This document shows, piece after piece, positions 50,424-59,860 of a stretch of DNA of 64,000 nt; the stretch's first letter is position 1; every line of letters starts with the position of its first letter. Below the pieces are notes generated by a model. The model did no database searches. It was not told the origin of the DNA and saw nothing but the letters and a program-made list of their open reading frames with translations. This stretch comes from Planctomycetota bacterium (GTDB lineage: Bacteria; Planctomycetota; PLA2; JAEUHO01): NCBI GenBank assembly GCA_020631815.1, contig JACKGW010000005.1, positions 124,001 through 188,000 of the forward strand, read 5' to 3'. Both the position numbers and the translations under genes were made by a program.

Positions 50424-53390
50424 CTACCTTCTACCGTACTCCTTTGCCCCCTGCCCGCCGCGGTCGCTGCGCAGTTCGGCTCGAACGAACGGGTCCGTCT
50501 CGCTCTGCAGGATCCGCGCCAGGTCCCCGAGCCTCAACTGGATCGCTTCCGTCGGCTCGAGGTCTTCGCGCTCGCCCCATTCGCGCAGTAGGCGCACGGC
50601 GTCTGCGCGTAGCCCGGGATCCTCGCTGCGCAGGTCATCGTCGATGCGCCACAGGTCCTGCTCAGAGGGCCTCGCCTTCTCGGTTCGCACGAGGACCTGA
50701 TACAGGGTGCGCCGCACGCGCCGTGGCAGTGCCGTGTCACGCCAGTCTGCCTGCACACGCGCCAGGTAGTCGTCGGGCCGCGCGGCGAGGAGTGCCACGA
50801 GACGCCCGCGCACGGAGAGATGCGGATGCGCCAGCAGCGGCCGCGCTGCGTCGTAGGCATCGGCGCCCGTGCCCAGCAGCGCATCGAGTGCGGCTGCGAC
50901 GTCACGCTCGTCGCCGTCCGGCGTCAGCCAGCCGAGCAGGATGTCGCGGCCAGCTTCGCTTCCGAGCGTCTTCAACACGCCCGCGGCGCGTCGCGCACGA
51001 CGACGATCACCGCTCTCCAGGAGCTTGGCCACATCCGGGGCCAACGACGTCAGCTTGAGGTCGGCCAGCGTGAGCAGCGCGCTGGTCGATCGGGTCGAGT
51101 CCTCGCTGGCCACGTTCGTGCGCAGCACCTCCGCCACCGCCTCTTCGTGGCCATCGTCCACGAGCGGGCGCAGCACGCCCACGAAGCCGCGGATCTCCAA
51201 CCCGCTCGCGCTCTGGCCGAACACGCGATCCACGTGCGGCAGCACCGCGGGACCGAACGCGGCGAGGCGCTTGCGCGCTTCGGGCACGATGCGGCGGTTG
51301 TCGCCGACTTCCCAGCGGATCGCGATCTTCCAGAGCTCGTCGAAGACGGCCTCGGTGAGCTCGCCCTCGTAGCTGCAGATGGCCGGAATGGGTGCTTGCT
51401 CGCCCTCGTCGGGCGTGGTCGTGGCAGCGGGCGCGCCGTCGGCGGGCGCGGGCGGGGTGATGTCCAAGCCCACACCGACGTCCGTCTGCATCCAGCCGGT
51501 GTCGTCGGCCATGATGCCGAGGTAGTCGTCTTGGCCGTCCAGGTCCACGAGCACGCCGATGCTGCCAAAGCCGCGCGCCGGTCGACCCGTGTTGATGCCG
51601 CCCTTGCGGCGGGCACCGTAGATGTCGTCGCCGCCGCGGTCCAGGTGCAGGCCCACGCTGTTGGTCAGGCCGCAGCCGTTGCACGAGGTGCTGCCCATGT
51701 AGCGATCGTTGCCGCCACGGTCGTGGAGCACGCTGCCCGCGTAGTCGTGGCTCCCGCCTTGACCCAGGCCGCTGTGCATGACGTACGTGTCGTTGCCGCC
51801 TTCGTCGACCAGACCGCCGACGGCCAGGTGGATGCCGCTGCCTTGGCCGTACTGCGTCATCTCGTACAGGTCGTTGCCGCCGCCGTCGTAGAGGAGCCCC
51901 GCCGAGTACCAGTAGCCCACGCCCTGGTTGTAGATGTCGCCGAGGTAGCGGTCGTTGCCGTCGAAGTCGGCGATCAGCGCCACGCCGCCTGCGTAGTCGA
52001 CGCCGCGCTCGCCGATGGCAAAGCCCTGCGAGAACGACTGGTAGCGATCGGCGAACAGCGGCGCGTGCAGGTACACGCCGCCGGCCTCGTAGCGATCGTT
52101 GCCGCGCGCGTTCACGAGCAGCGCAATGCCGCGGCAGCGGGCGAAGGCTTGGGCAGACGACCACGCCGTGAAGCGGTCGTTGTCGAACTGCCCGATCGTG
52201 GCCGTATCCGGCGTCCCCTCGTCGCGCGTCACGGCCGGGAGGGGACCCTCGCCGGCGTCGAGCAGCGCGCCCAGGCCGAAGCCGGCCGCGCCCTGCGTAT
52301 ACGACTTGCCTTCGTAGACGTCGCTCCCCCCGTCGTCGAAGAGGATCCCCACGCCACCCATGGCCGCGCCCAGGCTTGCGTGACCGGCGCTGTAGCGGTC
52401 GTTGCCGTGGCCGAGATCGGCCAGCAGCGCAATGCCGAGCACGGCGCTGCCCAGCGTGAGGTTCACGCCCGGCGCGTCGTACACGTCGTCGCCGCCGCGG
52501 TCGATCAGCAGGCCGATGCGCTGCCCGGGCATGCCGTGGGCGGCTCCCACGCGTCCGCCGACGTAGTGGTCGTTGCCGCCAGGCTCGACGATCGCGGCGA
52601 AGTCCCCCGTCCACGTGTCGTCGTCGGGCGTCCCCAGTCCGATGCGGCCGTGCGGCGTGTCGATCACGACGGGCGCGTCGAGCGGGTAGGCCGCGGCAGG
52701 CCAGGTCAGCACCTCCTCGAGCGCGTCGAGCAGGACGGCGTCGGCTGCGAGCAGCACGCGATCGAGGTCCAGCCCGGCCATCTGGTCGTGCAGCCAGCTC
52801 TCGGGCTTGCCCTCGCGCCAGGCCTTGAGTGCGGCATCGGTCTTCCCGTCAAAGGGCGAGGTGAACACCTCATGCCACGCCATCTGCTCGGGCAGGTACC
52901 TGCGTACGGCGTGACGGGCCGTGTCGTCGTCCCCCACGGCGGCGAAGAGCGGCTCCAAGTCGTCCGAGAGCAGCTCCGTCAGGCGCGTCAGTGCGGCCTC
53001 GGGCGACGTGGGCGGCGGAGGCGGTGCGGCGCGGTCGCGCTCGACCGCGGGCAGGTCCAGGAGCTCGCGTGCTTCCAAGAGGGCGACGCCAGGAGACAGC
53101 GAGCCCGTGGCGCCTGGCCGCAGGCGGCGGGCAAGCCCGTCGATCGTGGGCGCGATTTCGAGCGGGTCGCGCAGCAGCGCGCGCACCCGCTCCAGGCAGG
53201 CGTGACCTTGCGCGAGGTCCTTGTCGAAGCGCAGGTCCTCGCGCGTGAGGTTGGCCGCGTCGAGCGCGCGGTCCAGTGCCTCGAGCTCGGCCGCGGTGTA
53301 CGTCGGCGGTGCCTCGTCCCCGGCGCGCACGGACGCGGGCTGGAGGAAGGGCACGAACAGGAGGGCGGCGACGAGCGTTCGGAGCAGCAT
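50424..53390 (-). CDS. Secreted protein with about twelve GGNDxY-type repeats and HEAT-like C-terminus
   Basis: 988 aa with a signal peptide (residues 1-23, ending SVRAGD). Residues about 24-260 are helical. About 270-650 hold around twelve units of the form 'GG(N/D)D.Y' spaced roughly 25-35 residues (GGNDHYVGG, GGDDVYDA, GNDRYSAG, GGSDVYEG, GNDRYEAG, GGNDLYEM, GGNDTYVM, GGNDRYMG, GGDDIYGA and others). These recall RTX calcium-binding repeats but are spaced much wider. The C-terminal third is HEAT-like helices (LKLTSLAPDVAKLLESGDRRRARRAAGVLKTLG). Probably a periplasmic or surface scaffold binding calcium; no enzyme motif. It lies 33 bp upstream of sodN on the same strand. Confidence 0.82.
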   Translation of the reverse strand: MLLRTLVAALLFVPFLQPASVRAGDEAPPTYTAAELEALDRALDAANLTREDLRFDKDLAQGHACLERVRALLRDPLEIAPTIDGLARRLRPGATGSLSPGVALLEARELLDLPAVERDRAAPPPPPTSPEAALTRLTELLSDDLEPLFAAVGDDDTARHAVRRYLPEQMAWHEVFTSPFDGKTDAALKAWREGKPESWLHDQMAGLDLDRVLLAADAVLLDALEEVLTWPAAAYPLDAPVVIDTPHGRIGLGTPDDDTWTGDFAAIVEPGGNDHYVGGRVGAAHGMPGQRIGLLIDRGGDDVYDAPGVNLTLGSAVLGIALLADLGHGNDRYSAGHASLGAAMGGVGILFDDGGSDVYEGKSYTQGAAGFGLGALLDAGEGPLPAVTRDEGTPDTATIGQFDNDRFTAWSSAQAFARCRGIALLVNARGNDRYEAGGVYLHAPLFADRYQSFSQGFAIGERGVDYAGGVALIADFDGNDRYLGDIYNQGVGYWYSAGLLYDGGGNDLYEMTQYGQGSGIHLAVGGLVDEGGNDTYVMHSGLGQGGSHDYAGSVLHDRGGNDRYMGSTSCNGCGLTNSVGLHLDRGGDDIYGARRKGGINTGRPARGFGSIGVLVDLDGQDDYLGIMADDTGWMQTDVGVGLDITPPAPADGAPAATTTPDEGEQAPIPAICSYEGELTEAVFDELWKIAIRWEVGDNRRIVPEARKRLAAFGPAVLPHVDRVFGQSASGLEIRGFVGVLRPLVDDGHEEAVAEVLRTNVASEDSTRSTSALLTLADLKLTSLAPDVAKLLESGDRRRARRAAGVLKTLGSEAGRDILLGWLTPDGDERDVAAALDALLGTGADAYDAARPLLAHPHLSVRGRLVALLAARPDDYLARVQADWRDTALPRRVRRTLYQVLVRTEKARPSEQDLWRIDDDLRSEDPGLRADAVRLLREWGEREDLEPTEAIQLRLGDLARILQSETDPFVRAELRSDRGGQGAKEYGRR

Positions 53391-53444
53391 GCCGCGAGCG
53401 TACCCGGCAGGGCCTGTCGCTCGCTCGCCGGTGGTGGGTGCTCG

Positions 53445-55985
53445 CTACTCGAGGAAAGCAGCGTCCCGCCAGCGCGCCACGGCGGTCCATGCGGGCACGT
53501 GGAGGTAGGGCACCACGTGCGCGGACCAGCGCGACCAGGGCTCGCGTACGTCGGGCCACGCCATGCGGGCCAGCGTGAGGACAGCCTGGGCGCGGATGTC
53601 GGCCCGCTCGCGGGACGAACGCGCGATCCCGGCGAGGAAGGTGATGCCCTCCTCGGTAGCCGCGTGGCGCCACGCTTGCGAGATGGCATCGCGCTCGTCC
53701 GGGCCCCGCGCCCGCTGCCAAGCGTCGATCAACCCCGGCGTGGCGGTGGCCGGGTCGCGCACGACGTCGGCCCACGCCGCGTGCACGATGACATCACCGG
53801 CCGCCTCGCGATCCAGGGCCGTGCGCTGGATGACGCTTCCTCGGGGGTCGCGCAGCCACGCGAGCACGAGCAGCCCGGGCCCGACCAGCTCGAAGCGGGC
53901 ATCGCGGATCGCCTGGACCTCATCCACCTCGAGATTGATGACGCGGCCCTGGCGCGCGGCCGCGAGCAGCAAAGCACCGCGATCCAGCTCGTGCGTCATG
54001 GCCGAGCGCGCCACCTGGAACGTGGCGCGCGCGTCGTCGCTCGTGGCGCGCGCCAACGCCTCGAGGAGGGGGCCCCACGCGACGACCTGTGTCGTGTCGT
54101 CCGACACGTCCTGCCACAGGCGCACGAGCGCTTCGTCAGCCTCGCTGCCGCCCAGCTCGGCGAGTGCCTGGGCCGTCGCCACGCGCACGCCCGCAAACGG
54201 TGCACGGCGCTTGGCGCCGACGCGCTCGATGCGCGAGGCGGCCTCCGCTTCGTCGGCGAGCACGCGGGGCGCTGCCATGAGCACGGCAATCGCCAGCGAC
54301 GGATCCAGCTTCTCTCGCGCGGCCTCGTCGAGCAGGGCCACGACGACGTCGCGCGATCGCTCGGTGCCGAGCTCGGCCAACGTGCATCCGGCGGCGACGC
54401 GCAGGGCGGTGGAGGCATCGCGGTCCACCAGGATCTCGCGGGCCACGTCTTCGAGGTCCAACGTGCCGTCATCGCCCGGCAAGGCAGCCAGCGCGCGGAG
54501 TGCCATCACGCGCAGGGCTTCCGAGATCCTCGCCTGCGATGGCATGCGCGGGCGCGGCGCACGCAGGAGCGTGGAGAGCGTCTCGATGTCCCCCTGGGCG
54601 CCCAGGGCCAGCAGGACATAGGAGCGCTCGCGCAGCGGTCGCTTGTCGTCGTCGAGCACACGCCGGAGGGCGATCACGATGCCGGGGTCAGGGGGCATCC
54701 CCACGAGGGCCAAGGCCGCGGCCTCGCGGACACGCGGCGAGGGATCGCCCAGCAGCGCGCTCATCAAGCGCGCACGCGCCTTCGGATTGCCCTCGCGGCC
54801 GTACGCAGCGAGCGCAGCGGCGCGCACCTCGGGGGCGGGATCCTCGGCCCAGGCCTCGCGCCACGCAGGCAGCCACGTTCCCGCCAAGCGGGCGCGCGCC
54901 GGCATCTCCAGGCCTTCCACATCGAGGGGCAGGTCGAGGTCGGCGCGCGTGCGCGCAAACGCCGCGGTCCACGGCTCGCCGTACTGGTTCACCCAGATGT
55001 CGGCGAACGGCCGCACGGGACGGTCGGCGACATCAGGAAGACGCCGCGCACCGTCATCGCCTTCGGCCGCCCGCCACGGGGCCGTCGTGGTGATGCGCCG
55101 GCGCAGGTTCCAGTTGCCCCAGTCGGCGATGGTCGCGAGCTCGTCGCCCTCGGGCTTGCGCGGGACGTCGGCGGAGCGCGCATCCGTGCCCAAGCGGCGC
55201 ATCGTCTCGAAGAGCACGGGCCTCAGCTGCAGCCAGTACGGGCGGTTGTTCGAAGCCACGTGGTTGAAGCGCCGCGAGCCGCCCCGGAAGCCGGCGACGG
55301 CCTCCATCTTGTCGACCCAGTGGTACTCGTACGACTGGAACACATCGATGAAGCGGTCGATGGCGGCTTGACGCAGCGGGCCGGGCAGGCGCTCGGCCGT
55401 GTCCCCCAGCTCGCGGAGCGCAGCGTGCCCGCGCGCAGTACGCTTCTCCGTTGCGTCCGGGTGGACGGCTCGCTCGATCAACCACGTTGCGCCTTCGGTG
55501 CCCATGTCGCGCACGACCGCGTGGAAGACGGCCTCGAACACCGCCGCGGGCACCTGGGCGCGCCCTTCGTCGAAGAGCTGTCGCTCGACCGTGGGCAGGA
55601 ACCCGCGGATGCGCGACACGTCGAGACGCGTCAGCGATCGCGCGGCGGCCAGCTGGACGGCGACGCGTTGGTTGACGTTGGAACCCGACGTCGTGCGCTC
55701 CGTCGTGAGCGCGTCGAGCACGAGGGCGTGCACGCTGCGCTCGAGCGCCGTCAAGCTGCCGCGATCCTCTTCGAGTGCGGCCTCGTAGGCCTCCAGGGCA
55801 GCGTCGAGTGCCTGCAACACGTCGGGCACCGCGGGGGCGGGCCGCTGGAGCATGCGCTCGGCCTCGCGCACGCGTCGCTCCGCGTTCGTCTTGGCATCGG
55901 GATCGGCGGCATGCACCGGACCCCCGCTGCCCAGCAACAGGGCGAGCGCGAGGCAGGCCGAGGGGAAGGGCCGCACGAGCTTCAT
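53445..55985 (-). CDS. Secreted HEAT-repeat protein
   Basis: 846 aa with a signal peptide (residues 1-27, ending GPVHAAD). The rest is almost all helical, with HEAT-like pairs easiest to see from about residue 390 on (RLMSALLGDPSPRVREAAALALVGMPPDPG, VLLALGAQGDIETLSTLL, LRVAAGCTLAELGTERSRDVV). A stretch before that (NNRPYWLQLRPVLFETMRRLG) is not repeated. HEAT solenoids mediate protein binding; no catalytic site seen. The next gene downstream, 54 bp on, is the GGNDxY/HEAT protein, which ends in the same kind of fold, so the two may work together. Confidence 0.8.
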   Translation of the reverse strand: MKLVRPFPSACLALALLLGSGGPVHAADPDAKTNAERRVREAERMLQRPAPAVPDVLQALDAALEAYEAALEEDRGSLTALERSVHALVLDALTTERTTSGSNVNQRVAVQLAAARSLTRLDVSRIRGFLPTVERQLFDEGRAQVPAAVFEAVFHAVVRDMGTEGATWLIERAVHPDATEKRTARGHAALRELGDTAERLPGPLRQAAIDRFIDVFQSYEYHWVDKMEAVAGFRGGSRRFNHVASNNRPYWLQLRPVLFETMRRLGTDARSADVPRKPEGDELATIADWGNWNLRRRITTTAPWRAAEGDDGARRLPDVADRPVRPFADIWVNQYGEPWTAAFARTRADLDLPLDVEGLEMPARARLAGTWLPAWREAWAEDPAPEVRAAALAAYGREGNPKARARLMSALLGDPSPRVREAAALALVGMPPDPGIVIALRRVLDDDKRPLRERSYVLLALGAQGDIETLSTLLRAPRPRMPSQARISEALRVMALRALAALPGDDGTLDLEDVAREILVDRDASTALRVAAGCTLAELGTERSRDVVVALLDEAAREKLDPSLAIAVLMAAPRVLADEAEAASRIERVGAKRRAPFAGVRVATAQALAELGGSEADEALVRLWQDVSDDTTQVVAWGPLLEALARATSDDARATFQVARSAMTHELDRGALLLAAARQGRVINLEVDEVQAIRDARFELVGPGLLVLAWLRDPRGSVIQRTALDREAAGDVIVHAAWADVVRDPATATPGLIDAWQRARGPDERDAISQAWRHAATEEGITFLAGIARSSRERADIRAQAVLTLARMAWPDVREPWSRWSAHVVPYLHVPAWTAVARWRDAAFLE

Positions 55986-55991
55986 GCCGTC

Positions 55992-56018
55992 AGGCGTCCG
56001 CCTCGCGGGCGGACGCCT
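55992..56018 (-). terminator. Hairpin between htpX and the HEAT-repeat gene
   Basis: 11-bp perfect stem (AGGCGTCCGCC / GGCGGACGCCT) with a 5-base loop, 36 bp past the htpX stop and 6 bp before the next ATG. It could end htpX messages or hide the start region of the next gene. No T tract. Confidence 0.5.
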
Positions 56019-56053
56019 CTCCCCATCATGAACGTCAGACGAGGCCGACGCGC

Positions 56054-56881
56054 CTACGCCATTGCGCGGAGGCGGCGGATTCGCTCGGCGGGGTCCGGGT
56101 GGGTCGAGAAGAGCTGGCCGAGGCTCATCCCGAAGAACGGGTTGGCAATCATCATGTGGGCTGTGGCGCCCGTGCTGGACAGCGGCGGCCGCTGGGGGAT
56201 GCCCGCGTGCAGGCGCTCGAGCGCGCTCGCCAGGGCCTCGGGGTCGCCGGAGAGCTCGGCGCCGCCACGGTCCGCCTCGTACTCGCGGGCCCGGCTGATG
56301 GCCATCTGGACCATCGCGGCCATCAAGGGAGCGAGGAGGGCCACCACGAGCATGCCGATGGGGCTGCTGTCTTCGTCGTCGCGGCCGCCGAAGAAGGCAC
56401 TGAAGCGGGCGATCATGGCCAGCACGCCGATCGCCGAGACGGCGCCGGAGACCAGTGTCATCGTGAGCATGTCACGGTGGCGTACGTGGCCCAGCTCGTG
56501 CGCCATGACGGCACGCACCTCGCGCCGGTCGCAGATGTCGAGCAAGCCCTGGGTCACGGCCACGACGGCGTTCTGGGGGTTGCGCCCCGTAGCGAAGGCA
56601 TTGGGCGCCGGCTTGGCGATGTAGGCGACCTTCGGCATCGGCATGCCGGCCTTGGTGGCCAGCTCGCGCACGTCGTCTTGGAGCCACTGCAGCTCGCCCG
56701 GCTCCAGGATCTTCGCGCCGTGGACCTTCAGCACGATGCTGCTGCTGAACCAGAAGTTGACGAAGTTCAGCGCGAGGCCGAGCCCCAGGGCAATGAGCAT
56801 GCCGCTCTGGCCGCCGATGAGGCGCCCGACGAACACGAGCAGCATCGTCAGCAGGGTCATGAGGAAGGCGGTGCGGATCAC
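56054..56881 (-). CDS. htpX: Membrane zinc metalloprotease HtpX
   Basis: An M48-family protease that degrades damaged membrane proteins. 275 aa from the GTG at 56881 (GGAGG 10 bp upstream). N-terminal helices are at about residues 5-22 and 27-45, and two more lie after the active site. The zinc motif is HELGH in AVMAHELGHVRHRD, with the third ligand Glu in AREYEADRGGAELSG; PAPNAFATGRNP is the typical substrate-groove segment. Length is normal for the family. It is divergent from the APH-type gene. Confidence 0.95.
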   Translation of the reverse strand: MIRTAFLMTLLTMLLVFVGRLIGGQSGMLIALGLGLALNFVNFWFSSSIVLKVHGAKILEPGELQWLQDDVRELATKAGMPMPKVAYIAKPAPNAFATGRNPQNAVVAVTQGLLDICDRREVRAVMAHELGHVRHRDMLTMTLVSGAVSAIGVLAMIARFSAFFGGRDDEDSSPIGMLVVALLAPLMAAMVQMAISRAREYEADRGGAELSGDPEALASALERLHAGIPQRPPLSSTGATAHMMIANPFFGMSLGQLFSTHPDPAERIRRLRAMA

Positions 56882-56996
56882 GAGGGGACGTCCTCCAGGG
56901 GGGCGACCAGGGTAGAAGAACCCCAGGGCGGCACGCGCTGCGAACCGCCGTTCGTCCACGTGCAAGAAGCGGACCGCTGGAGGGCCGGCGCACGCC

Positions 56997-57914
56997 ATGA
57001 CCGACCCGCGTCGTCCCTGGGCCGAGGAAATCGCGCTCTCCGAGCCGGTCGCGCGGGCCGCGATCGAAGCTGCCTTCCCGGACCTGGCACCTGCGCAGCT
57101 GACCCCTTTGGCGCCCGGCTGGGACCACCACATCTGGCGCGTCAACGAGCAGTACGTCTTCCGCTTCCCGCGGCGCCACATGGCCATTCCGACGCTGGAG
57201 GCGGAGGCTGCGATCCTGCCCGTGTTGGCGAATCGCCTGCCGCTCGAGGTTCCGCGCCTGTGCTTCCACGGAGAGCCGGGACATGGAGTGAGCACGCCGT
57301 TCGTCGGGTTGTCGTGGATCGCCGGCTCGACGGCGTGCCGCTTCGATGCCTCCGAGGAGCAGCGCGCTGTGTGGGCCGCGCCGCTCGGTCGATTCCTGCG
57401 GGCGCTGCATGACACGCCCGTACCTGCGAACGCGCCCGGCGACACGATCCATCGCGCGGACTTCGTGCGCCGCACACCGATGACGTGCGCGCGCCTGGGC
57501 GAGCTGGCTTCGTCCACCGGCGATGCACGCGCACGGAGTGCGCTCGCACGGTTCGAGGCCATCGATCCAACCGGGCTACCGCCGGCACCGCCTCGGCTGG
57601 TGCACGGCGACCTCTACCCGCGTCACGTCGTCGTCGACGATGCGGGTGCGCTCGCCGGCGTCATCGACTGGGGAGACGCCCACGAGGGAGACGCGTCGCT
57701 CGACCTGTCGATTGCCTTCACGTTGCTTCCCGTGTCCGCGCACGACGCATTCCGTGCTGCCTACGGGGGAGCCGACGACGTGGCGTGGGAGCGCGCGCGC
57801 TGGAAGGCGCTGTTCTACGGAGCCGGGTTGGTCCCCTACGGTCGTGACACCAACGACGCGGCCATCGAGGCCGTGGGCTGGCGCGCGCTGGAGACGGCGA
57901 CCACGGCGCCCTGA
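56997..57914 (+). CDS. APH-family phosphotransferase
   Basis: 305 aa of the aminoglycoside/homoserine-kinase-like family. N-lobe: PLAPGWDHHIWRVNEQYVFRFPRR. Catalytic loop HGDLYPRHVVV (Asp present; the usual Asn is His), and metal-binding IDWGDAHEGDASLDLS. The phosphate acceptor may be an antibiotic, a sugar or choline; nothing nearby decides. It is followed by a two-way terminator. Confidence 0.85.
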   Translation: MTDPRRPWAEEIALSEPVARAAIEAAFPDLAPAQLTPLAPGWDHHIWRVNEQYVFRFPRRHMAIPTLEAEAAILPVLANRLPLEVPRLCFHGEPGHGVSTPFVGLSWIAGSTACRFDASEEQRAVWAAPLGRFLRALHDTPVPANAPGDTIHRADFVRRTPMTCARLGELASSTGDARARSALARFEAIDPTGLPPAPPRLVHGDLYPRHVVVDDAGALAGVIDWGDAHEGDASLDLSIAFTLLPVSAHDAFRAAYGGADDVAWERARWKALFYGAGLVPYGRDTNDAAIEAVGWRALETATTAP

Positions 57915-57934
57915 GGGCGCCACGCAAAACGAAC

Positions 57935-57964
57935 GACGGCGAGGTCTCGTGAGACCTCGCCGTC
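57935..57964. terminator. Bidirectional terminator
   Basis: 14-bp perfect stem (57935-57948 with 57951-57964) at the meeting point of two convergent genes, 21 bp past the APH stop and 35 bp past the lipoprotein stop. An AAAA lies just to the left. Confidence 0.8.
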
Positions 57965-57998
57965 GGGATGTGAGACCGCGCGTGGCGCGGTCAAGCGA

Positions 57999-58136
57999 TC
58001 AGCAGCCGCAGGGCTTCGCGCAGGGGCAGGGATCGGGCTGGTCGCAGGGGTCGTCACAGAGGCTGCCGCAGCAACCCGAGAGGGCCAGCACGCCGGCCAC
58101 GAGCCCGAGGACGAGGAACGCACGAAGGGTGCGCAT
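57999..58136 (-). CDS. Tiny Cys-rich lipoprotein (45 aa)
   Basis: A gene that is easy to miss because of its length. ATG at 58136 with AAGGAG 7 bp upstream. The first 21 residues are a signal with lipobox LSGC, lipidated at Cys22; the mature 24 residues contain nine cysteines in CDDPC, DPCPC and KPCGC steps. Such a density suggests metal or thiol chemistry at the outer face of a membrane. It ends at TGA 57999-58001 followed by the strong terminator. The strong ribosome-binding site, lipobox and terminator make it credible. No homologue recognised. Confidence 0.75.
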   Translation of the reverse strand: MRTLRAFLVLGLVAGVLALSGCCGSLCDDPCDQPDPCPCAKPCGC

Positions 58137-58361
58137 AGGTGATGCTCCTTGGAAGTGCTCGCAGGACCGGCAGAGCCGGCGCGAGGGGGTCCCTGTCCCT
58201 CCCTCGAGGGACGTGAGCCGTCATCATGCCTTGCAGCCGTCGCTGCGCCAGAGCCTCGTTTCAGGGACTCTTCACGCGATGCACACGCGCGTCAGCGATT
58301 CTGTCGATCAGATCGCAAAGATCCATCGATCCGGGCGATCGATCCGGGCGGCTAGAAACGA
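58137..58361. other. Upstream region of the Cys-rich lipoprotein, GATC-rich
   Basis: 225 bp with no gene. It holds several GATC-centred words and a direct repeat GATCGATCCGGGC/GCGATCGATCCGGGC around 58325-58351, just downstream of dodecin. No clear promoter could be placed. Confidence 0.4.
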
Positions 58362-58565
58362 CTAGTCGTCGAGGAGGAAGGTGACCTGCATGTTGACGCG
58401 GTACTCGGTGATCTGACCGTCGGTGACGGCGACCTTCATCTCCTTGACCCACGCCCCGCGGACGTTCTTGACCGTCTTGTGGGCGCGCTCGATGCCCTTC
58501 TCGATCGCCTTCTCGAAGCTCTTGCCGCTGCTCGCGGTGATCTCGATGACCTTGCCAACCGACAT
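58362..58565 (-). CDS. Dodecin family flavin-binding protein
   Basis: 67 aa, the normal dodecin size. The sequence runs KVIEITASSGKSFEKAIEKG, then GAWVKEMKV and ITEYRVNMQVTFLLD, matching the family end to end, including the aromatic (Trp39) that stacks on flavin. Dodecins form 12-mers that store riboflavin, FMN or FAD and quench them. AAGGAG precedes the ATG at 58565. Confidence 0.96.
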   Translation of the reverse strand: MSVGKVIEITASSGKSFEKAIEKGIERAHKTVKNVRGAWVKEMKVAVTDGQITEYRVNMQVTFLLDD

Positions 58566-58616
58566 GGGAGTTCTCCTTCGTGGGGATTGGTGTTCAGGGG
58601 TCGGAGCCTACCCCGA

Positions 58617-59087
58617 TCACGTGAGCGGCACCTCGTAGAGGCGGTACGAGGTCTCTTCCATGCCCAGGCGTGCGTAGACCTGCCTCGCACCCGTGTTCTC
58701 GCGCTCCACGTAGAGGCGTAGCCCCACGACACGCCCCGCCGCGCGGGCCCGCCGCTCGACCTCTTGGTGCAGTGCGCGGTAGACCCCGCGTCCGCGCCAC
58801 GCTGGCGCCACGTACACGCTCTGGATCCACCAGAACCAGCCGTTGCGCCAGTCGGTCCACTCGGGCGTGACCATGAGCGAGCCCGCCGGGGCGGGGCCGT
58901 CGCCGACGACCAGGTAGAACCCCGCCTCCGGCCGCTCCATCAGGCCCCGCACCCCCTGCTCGACGAGGCCCGGGTCCAGGGCCTTGCCCTCGGTCTCCAG
59001 GGCCATGGCGACGTTGGCCGCCACCAGGGCGGGGACGTCCTCCGGGCCAGCCCGGCGCACGGAAGGAAGGGGGGGCAGGGTGGTCAC
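58617..59087 (-). CDS. GNAT-family N-acetyltransferase
   Basis: 156 aa with the acetyl-CoA-binding pattern in VYVAPAWRGRGVYRALHQEV and the following beta strand LRLYVERENTGARQVYARLGM. That is the complete GNAT core. The substrate is unknown. It follows dodecin by 51 bp in the upstream direction on the same strand. Confidence 0.9.
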   Translation of the reverse strand: MTTLPPLPSVRRAGPEDVPALVAANVAMALETEGKALDPGLVEQGVRGLMERPEAGFYLVVGDGPAPAGSLMVTPEWTDWRNGWFWWIQSVYVAPAWRGRGVYRALHQEVERRARAAGRVVGLRLYVERENTGARQVYARLGMEETSYRLYEVPLT

Positions 59088-59176
59088 GCCTCGGATGCTC
59101 GCCCAGAACGGCCGATGCTGGAAGGGGCGGGGCCGTCCCCGCCGGGGTCGGTCCAGGCAAACCCACCGGAGATGCC

Positions 59177-59851
59177 ATGCCCGCCGAGGGCTTTCGCCAG
59201 TACGCCGAGCTTCGCGGCCGGTCGCGCTTGTTCCGCGACGGCTTCCTGCGTCGCACCGCCATGGTCACGCGCCTCGTGCGCGAGGGCCGGGGTGCGACCG
59301 CACCCGAGGCCTTCCGCCTCGTGGACGTGGGCACGGCCGATGGTCGGATGCTGGCCGCGTTCGCCGCCGCCTTCCCCGCGAGCGAGCGGGTGGGGGTGGA
59401 AGCCTCCGACGAGCTGGTGGCCACGGCCCGCGAGGCAGGGCACGACGTGGTGGCTGCGCGAGCCGAGGCCCTGCCCTTCGAGGATGCCTCGTTCGACGTC
59501 GCCACGCTGGTCGCCACCCTCAAGCACGTGCCGGACGCCGATGGCGCGCTGCGCGAGCTGGCGCGCGTGCTTCGACCGGGCGGCGTGATCGTGGTCGCCG
59601 ACCCCACGCCCTGGGGACTCAAGCTGGGACTGTGGCGCGGCCACTTCGACCCGCGCTGGCTCGAGCATCGCTGGTCCCTGCGCGACACGCGCGAGCACCT
59701 GCAAGGCGCCGGCTTCGAGGTGCTGCGCGGCGTTCGCTACATGCCCTTGCCCGTGGACCTGCCGGGCTCCGGCATCGCCGAGGGCATCGGCCGCGCGCTC
59801 GGCCTGTCGCGCGTCTTCCTGCAGCAGGCCACGCTGGCGCGCAGGGCCTAG
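59177..59851 (+). CDS. Class I SAM-dependent methyltransferase
   Basis: 224 aa. SAM-binding motif I is VDVGTADGRMLAAF, the acidic end of strand 2 is VGVEASDEL, then ARAEALPFEDASFDVATLVATLKHV (motifs II/III as in UbiE-type enzymes) and LARVLRPGGVIVVADPTP. The acceptor is unknown. GGAG lies before the ATG. It is convergent with uppP, 9 bp apart. Confidence 0.88.
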   Translation: MPAEGFRQYAELRGRSRLFRDGFLRRTAMVTRLVREGRGATAPEAFRLVDVGTADGRMLAAFAAAFPASERVGVEASDELVATAREAGHDVVAARAEALPFEDASFDVATLVATLKHVPDADGALRELARVLRPGGVIVVADPTPWGLKLGLWRGHFDPRWLEHRWSLRDTREHLQGAGFEVLRGVRYMPLPVDLPGSGIAEGIGRALGLSRVFLQQATLARRA

Positions 59852-59860
59852 GCGCGCCTG

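Noticed and set aside
50820..56624. 1934-codon open frame on the plus strand
   Set aside because: It lies antisense to two secreted HEAT-type genes and htpX, is Arg/His/Val/Gly-rich with no domain, and reflects high-GC codon bias of the real minus-strand genes.
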